A stretch of 64,000 bases of DNA from Delphinus delphis (taxonomy: Eukaryota; Chordata; Mammalia; Artiodactyla; Delphinidae), in assembly GCF_949987515.2 (NCBI RefSeq), contig NC_082703.1, positions 7,464,680 through 7,528,679 on the forward strand, read 5' to 3'. The notes beneath the pieces are model-generated. The model made no database searches, was not told where the DNA came from, and saw only the letters and a list, made by a program, of their open reading frames with translations. The position numbers and the translations under genes are program-made. Below are positions 59,163-64,000 of the stretch, piece by piece (positions within the stretch are counted from its first letter, which is position 1; each line of letters begins with the position of its first letter).

Positions 59163-59811
59163 CACAATGTTCATTGCAGCTCTATTTACAACAGCCAGGA
59201 CATGGAAGCAACCTAAGTGTCCAGTGACAGATGAATGGATAAAGAAGATGTGGCACATATATACAATGGAATATTACTCAGCCATAAAAGGAAACGAAAT
59301 TGAGTTATTTGTAGTGAGGTAGATGGACCTAGAGACTGTCATACAGAGTGAAGTAAGCCAGAAAGAGGAAAGCAAATACCGTATGCGAACACATGTATAT
59401 GGAATCTAAAAAAGAGAAAAAATGGTTCTGAAGAACCTAGGGGCAGGACAGGAATAAAGATGCAGACGTAGAGAATGGACTTGAGGACAGAGGGAGGGGG
59501 AAGGGTAAGCTGGGATGAAGTGAGAGTGGCACTGACATATATACACTACTGAATGTAAAATAGATAGCTAGTGGGAAGCAGCCGTGTAGCACAGGGAGAT
59601 CAGCTCGGTGCTTTATGACTACCTAGAGGGGTGGGATAGGGAGATTGGGAGGGAGACGCAAGAAGGAGGAGATATGGGGATATATGTATATGTATAGCTG
59701 ATTCACTTTGTTATAAAGCAGAAACTAACACACCATTGTAAAGCAATTATACTCCAATAAAGATGTTTAAAAGAAATAAAAAATAAATAAAAACACTAAA
59801 AAAAATAAAAT
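59163..59811 (+). mobile_element. 5'-truncated L1, 3' end
   Basis: Begins in the ORF2 C-terminal region ('caatgttcattgcagctcta', 'ggaatattactcagccataa', 'gtcatacagagtgaagtaag'), passes the ORF2 stop and the young-type 3' UTR, then 'ctccaataaagatgttt' and an A-rich tail. Target duplications aaaatacatgtttt (59149-59162) and aaaatacaggtttt (59812-59825) differ at one base. Confidence 0.95.
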
Positions 59812-59825
59812 AAAATACAGGTTTT

Positions 59826-62800
59826 ATTATTATTCAGGTATGGGAAGGCCAACTGATCAGCTGATGGTTGCCACTGAAAAGGTAACTTGTTATTCACAGT
59901 TCCCAAGAGGAGGGGGTATGCCATGCCAAAGAGAAGCCACCCACGGAAGAACCACGTTCCTTCAGGAGGCAGAGGGGCGAGGGGAAAATGTGGGCAAGAG
60001 CCTTCATTAGCATTTCTGTGGGAAGAAAGGGGAGTGGTGGGGTATCCAGGCTGAGGTCTGGCTGGTCTGAATACTTCTGGCAGGCTCTGGGGCATAGGGA
60101 CCATCCCTGGTTGTCTGGTACCCGGCCCTTGAGTGATTAAGGCAGGTGGATGGTGGCCCTGAGTGTGACAGCCTGATAGAGAAGGTTGTTAGGGGTGTAG
60201 GCTCTGGGTTGGTTGGTTTGCATTTGAGAGTTGGGCTCACAGGCGAGTCATTTACTATCTCTAGGAACTGGCTAGCCCTGGGAGGCACAGTCCCTCCAGG
60301 GTCAGCAAGGCCCCAGATGTCAAGGCATCAGAATGAAAAGGCATGCTTAATACACAGCCTGTGAAACTCAAACAGAAATTCACTTAGGAAGTTTTCAATC
60401 TTTGTCAGAGAGAAAAGGAGAGACTAAGGAAACTGGCAGAATGAGGTAAAGTAGGGTAGACAATAAACTACACATCCCTTCTTAAAAAGTTCTGTTTCAT
60501 CACAAAGGGTTAGTAAAACAGGTCTGGGGGGGGCGGAAAACTCAGTGGATATATCTGTTATAGACAGCCACAGCACCCCTGCCCAGTAACCCGATGTTGT
60601 CAGATAAGGCATCATCTTCCACGAGGGACCTCCTTTTATTTTATTAAAAAAGCAGTTGCTATAATACCTTGCAGCTTTTGCTTTCTCTGATCATGAAGAT
60701 TAGGAAAGCCCTGAATTATTTTTTTTTAAAGAATAAACTGAAACACCAAAGGTTAATGCCCTTTTGGGAGTTTAGTATACTAATGAATGAGTAGATAAGG
60801 CTCACTTTGAACCATCACTCGACTCAATGAGGATGATTTTTGTGTTTCCATGCCATGCAGTCTTTTCTGGGCTGGTGCATTTCTTCTGTGCTGTACGTCC
60901 CTTTGGCACCCTGTAAAGCAGCTGCTTATCTGATTATTTCTGCTGAGAAAATACATTGCACATCCTGCTTTGCATGTGCTGCCTTGAATTATATTTCTGT
61001 TTTACCACTTGCTGAAAAAAACTGCATCTCAGCAGTGCCCCAACTCCCCTGGGAAAGACATCCATCAACACGGACCTGTTTTTCCCCTTAGGTGCCTGTC
61101 CACTTTGGTGCCTCTTATTAAGCCTCATAGGTTCCGATTCATCAAAATCATGCCCAGCAAGCCTTGAATTCTTCCTGAGGTGCATATTCAGCAGAATGCC
61201 AAGGAAGAGCAGAGACACACAGAGAGAAAGCACTGAAAGAGTGTGCAAATTAGGCTACCTGTTTTTATTCAGAAGACCCAAAAATGTAAAGGCATGGATC
61301 AGAGTTTTAAATAAAACCCATTCCTGACTTATTAAAACTGCCTTGCCTACCCTCCTCTATTCATTAATTGTCCAAGGAAGCAGGGAAGTTAGTGACCAAG
61401 ATATAAGATTAGGAATATCCTAAGGGTTGTGATTCAGCAAGGAAGGATGCATGGACTTTGGTTTACGTATCTACCTACCTCTCTCCAGAGAACTAACATA
61501 TTTGAAATAAACGTGAATGGAAAAATGTCACCTGTCATATTAAAGAATGTTAGGGGAAAAGGACACTGAGATGGGAAACTTGACATAAATCCAACTTAGA
61601 AATCACTTTGAATTTGAGCATATGTCCAATGTAATAGATTACCTAGGAATTGAACTGTAATTAGGTTGAGGAGATGTTAATGATTATACTATTTTTAGAA
61701 GAAATAATTACATGGTGATGAGGACATGTAACTGCAACTCCCTTGTGGCTGCAGGGGTTGTGGTCATTGATGGGACACGATGCTTCTCATGAGGGGGAAA
61801 GTAATAAATATACTTGGCCTGTTAAAAAACAAGGGCACAGAAGCATGGAGTCACCTTCTAGGAGCTGTGGGTGTGCGTGTGTGTGCTTAATCTCTTTGCA
61901 GAATGTGCTGGTCCTGATCTGAAGGCTCAGTTGAGTAAAGGAAGCAGAGCTGTGTACCAGGACAGGTAAGCCTAGTTCAGATGGCTATTGTGTGCAACGT
62001 CGAAGAGTCACTGGGCTTGGTGGTTGGCATAGAGAATCGTGTGTGTGTGTGTGTGTGTGTGTAAAGTGGATGAGTGGTGCTAGACTCCAGGTCAGAAGGA
62101 CTGTGGTTCTCCAAGTTACAAAGGAACCAAGAGAGGAAGAGAGTTCCAAGTGGAAAAAAAGGTGGGTATAATCTCGGCTCTCCCTTTGGGCAAAGGTTGA
62201 AGATGGCTTTCATACCTAATATCCTCTTTGTTCATAGAACGGTACACCTTGATAAATGAGGTGACAAGCGTTGGCAATGGTGCCTAGGCTTTCCTGTGAG
62301 TAACCAAATAAGAGAAGCCTGGAGAATGTACCTGGGGACCATGTTGCTGGTCCCTAGTTCTCCAGGGAGATCAGCTGGCGCAAAAGAGAAGCAAATCCAT
62401 CAGATTTCGCCCCCACCCTTTTTCGCTATCTCAATGTAGCTAGTGTTCCTAGAATTTGTTTTCTGGCTGTGTGGTTTTGAGATGATACTCCCCTCATTAT
62501 GTTCTCATAAATAGCATTGGGTACTGGCAGTGCATGAAGCTAGTTCCAGCCACAGGAGAATCATTGTAGGTGGCCTCTACCTGGACCCACCTGATTTTTC
62601 TCAGTTCAGTCATGGGCTATGCTCTCTGGAAATATGTATGATGTAATTATTGAGGTTACTCAGAAGTGAATACAGTATTTGCCAAGAAAGGGCTATGAGA
62701 TGAACTTGAGATTGTAAAATGGAGTCAAACCGGAAAGGACTGGAAGAGCTCGGTCGGCTGATCACATTCATGGGTTTAAAGGATGACTGTGGGAATGCGT

Positions 62801-63196
62801 ATCTGTACCCTCCCTACCCAGAACATAGTCTGTGCTCCAACATTGTTCTGCTCAGTTGTGAAGGTATTTGTGGATTTAAACTTCCTAAACTTTCAGCATA
62901 CTGCACTAGATAAGATGGGTGAGAAAAAAAGGAAAACCATTGACAGAAAGGCCTTGAAAGCCAGGAAAATGGTTTCTGGGAATAAATTTCCTTTCTGTTT
63001 CCTTCAGTCTATGCTAGTGGGCAGTTACCTAAGAAGAGCTGCACCCGAGGGAGCCTTGGGCTGGATGTGTGTCAGCAGATCTCCGATTCAATTCAGGTTA
63101 TGCATTCAAATTTCCCCCTCACTGGTCTTCTCACTAGCATCACAGAATAGTCAACAAACATCTTGTAATTAGTACTTTTCAAATTAAGGCAAACAT
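59826..63196. other. Single-copy non-coding DNA
   Basis: No gene recognised; frames up to 104 codons on both strands overlap. (GT)12 lies at 62039-62062. The block 62165-62265 has a diverged second copy split around the insertion at 63246. Confidence 0.4.
62039..62062. repeat. (GT)12 microsatellite
   Basis: Uninterrupted GT run of 24 nt. Confidence 0.97.
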
Positions 63197-63245
63197 GGGC
63201 GTAAGCTTGGCTCTCTCTTTGGGCAGAGGTGGAAGATTACTTTTT

Positions 63246-63680
63246 TGTGTGTGACAGATGTTTATAGGGAATTAAAATTTAGGCATATACATGACACAAA
63301 CATTATATATAGTACTTTCCATGATAGAAGCTACGATACTGCTCACAGAAAGGCCTCAATGCAAGTTGCACACTGCACACGCTAGAATGCGCACCTGGGG
63401 AGGAGAGGGGGGACTGATGGCCTTTTTGTTTTGGTTTAAATAACCTCTGGATGCATTCAAGTAATACTGATCATTTAATGTTCAAAAAACTTTTAATAAA
63501 CAAATTCCGAGTAAAATTAATTGAAATATTATTACACATCATTTCCAACGTACAATCAAGTCAATGCACAACACTTAAAAGGAAGGGGGGAAAGTCTAGT
63601 GCACCCACAAGGAAGAAGGCTTTTTATTCATTTCTGTGTTTACTAAAGTGTGTAATTGTTTAATATAAATACTGAATTGC
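63246..63680 (-). pseudogene. Probable 3' UTR retrocopy, minus strand
   Basis: About 435 bp, T-rich at the left end (complement of a short A tail), flanked by near-identical 12-bp repeats agattacttttt (63234-63245) and agattatttttt (63681-63692). Read on the minus strand the duplication starts with a run of A, as L1 endonuclease sites do. The body is AU-rich and non-coding, 3' UTR-like. I do not recognise the source gene and see no clear AATAAA near the tail. It might instead be an unknown SINE or a chance pair of T-rich repeats. Confidence 0.45.
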
Positions 63681-63692
63681 AGATTATTTTTT

Positions 63693-64000
63693 ATACCTAA
63701 TCCCCTCTTTATTTATAAATGTTATCTCGACAAACAAGGCAGCATTCCTCTGTACTCCAGGTAAAAAACAAAGTTTGCTGTCTGAGAACTGGAGGTGTTT
63801 CTGCTTTCTGGCATTTACCCTATTCCCATCTGTATGGTCAGGCCATTCAAGATGGCTGTTCTCTTGCTCTCTGTATATCCCCTGCTCAACCAGTACTTGC
63901 TTCCTCTTAATTATAGGGCATAATTAGTAACTACCTACATGCTTTCTCCCTGCCCTAGCTGCTGGTTTCCCTGGTAACTGATGAGCCACCTTGACCTCAA
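63693..64000. other. Single-copy non-coding DNA
   Basis: Starts with the second half of the duplicated block (63693-63745). The rest shows nothing recognisable. The 63-codon plus-strand frame has no family resemblance. Confidence 0.4.

Noticed and set aside
62914..63172. Lysine-rich frame reading MGEKKRKTIDRKALKARK
   Set aside because: It looks like a nuclear basic peptide but is short, begins mid-frame, and lacks any recognised continuation.

Overview
The window reads as mammalian nuclear DNA, most likely from a whale or dolphin. Three tRNA-derived CHR-type SINEs are present (17954-18160, 22867-23082 and 56861-57008). Two of them carry the 'cttccctggtggcgcag' head typical of cetacean CHR-2 copies. 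The younger L1 copies share one 3' UTR type known from cetartiodactyls, and two LTRs resemble cetartiodactyl class I ERV LTRs. I see no BovB, Bov-tA, Alu or B1, which argues against ruminants, primates and rodents. Hippopotamus is not excluded. All family names are from memory of consensus sequences; no database was searched.

I find no exon of a recognisable protein-coding gene, no rRNA or true tRNA gene, and no CpG-island promoter outside a retrotransposon. The window is best read as gene desert or long intron filled with retroelements of several ages. The longest frame outside repeats (220 codons, minus strand, 12979-13641) looks spurious.

Layout. 1-7.3 kb: old single-copy DNA with L2, MIR and a decayed LTR-like repeat. 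7.3-8.6 kb: an LTR split by an L1 3' end, then MER5A. 9-16 kb: old LTR and L1 remnants, including an LTR carrying a GATA/TATC mirror microsatellite. 17.9-23.3 kb: a SINE with an 18-bp target duplication, an L1 with a twin-priming inversion, an older L1, and a SINE nested at the 5' edge of an L1. 25-29.5 kb: an 83-bp tandem duplication, two short minus-strand L1s, and an LTR hit by one of them. 32-39 kb: an L1 3' end, a (CA)26 run, a 34-bp near-perfect palindrome, MIRs, and a solo LTR with 4-bp target duplications. 39-43.2 kb: a mosaic in which an ancient minus-strand L1 is broken by at least four later insertions. 45.3-46.8 kb: an LTR inserted in the opposite direction into a related LTR. 47.09-54.05 kb: the dominant feature, a full-length L1 (about 6.96 kb) with 5' UTR, ORF1, ORF2, 3' UTR, A-rich tail and an exact 13-bp target duplication; both ORFs are broken. 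54-64 kb: MER5-like, old L1 with a SINE, a MaLR LTR, a 5'-truncated L1, and a probable minus-strand retrocopy (63246-63680) that splits one copy of a roughly 100-bp duplicated sequence.

Nothing here works together as a pathway. The shared mechanism is L1 target-primed reverse transcription, which accounts for the L1s, SINEs and probable retrocopy. The LTR elements entered by integrase. I found no convincing new biological system. The most useful items are the dated nesting orders, the inversion, the probable retrocopy and the palindromes.
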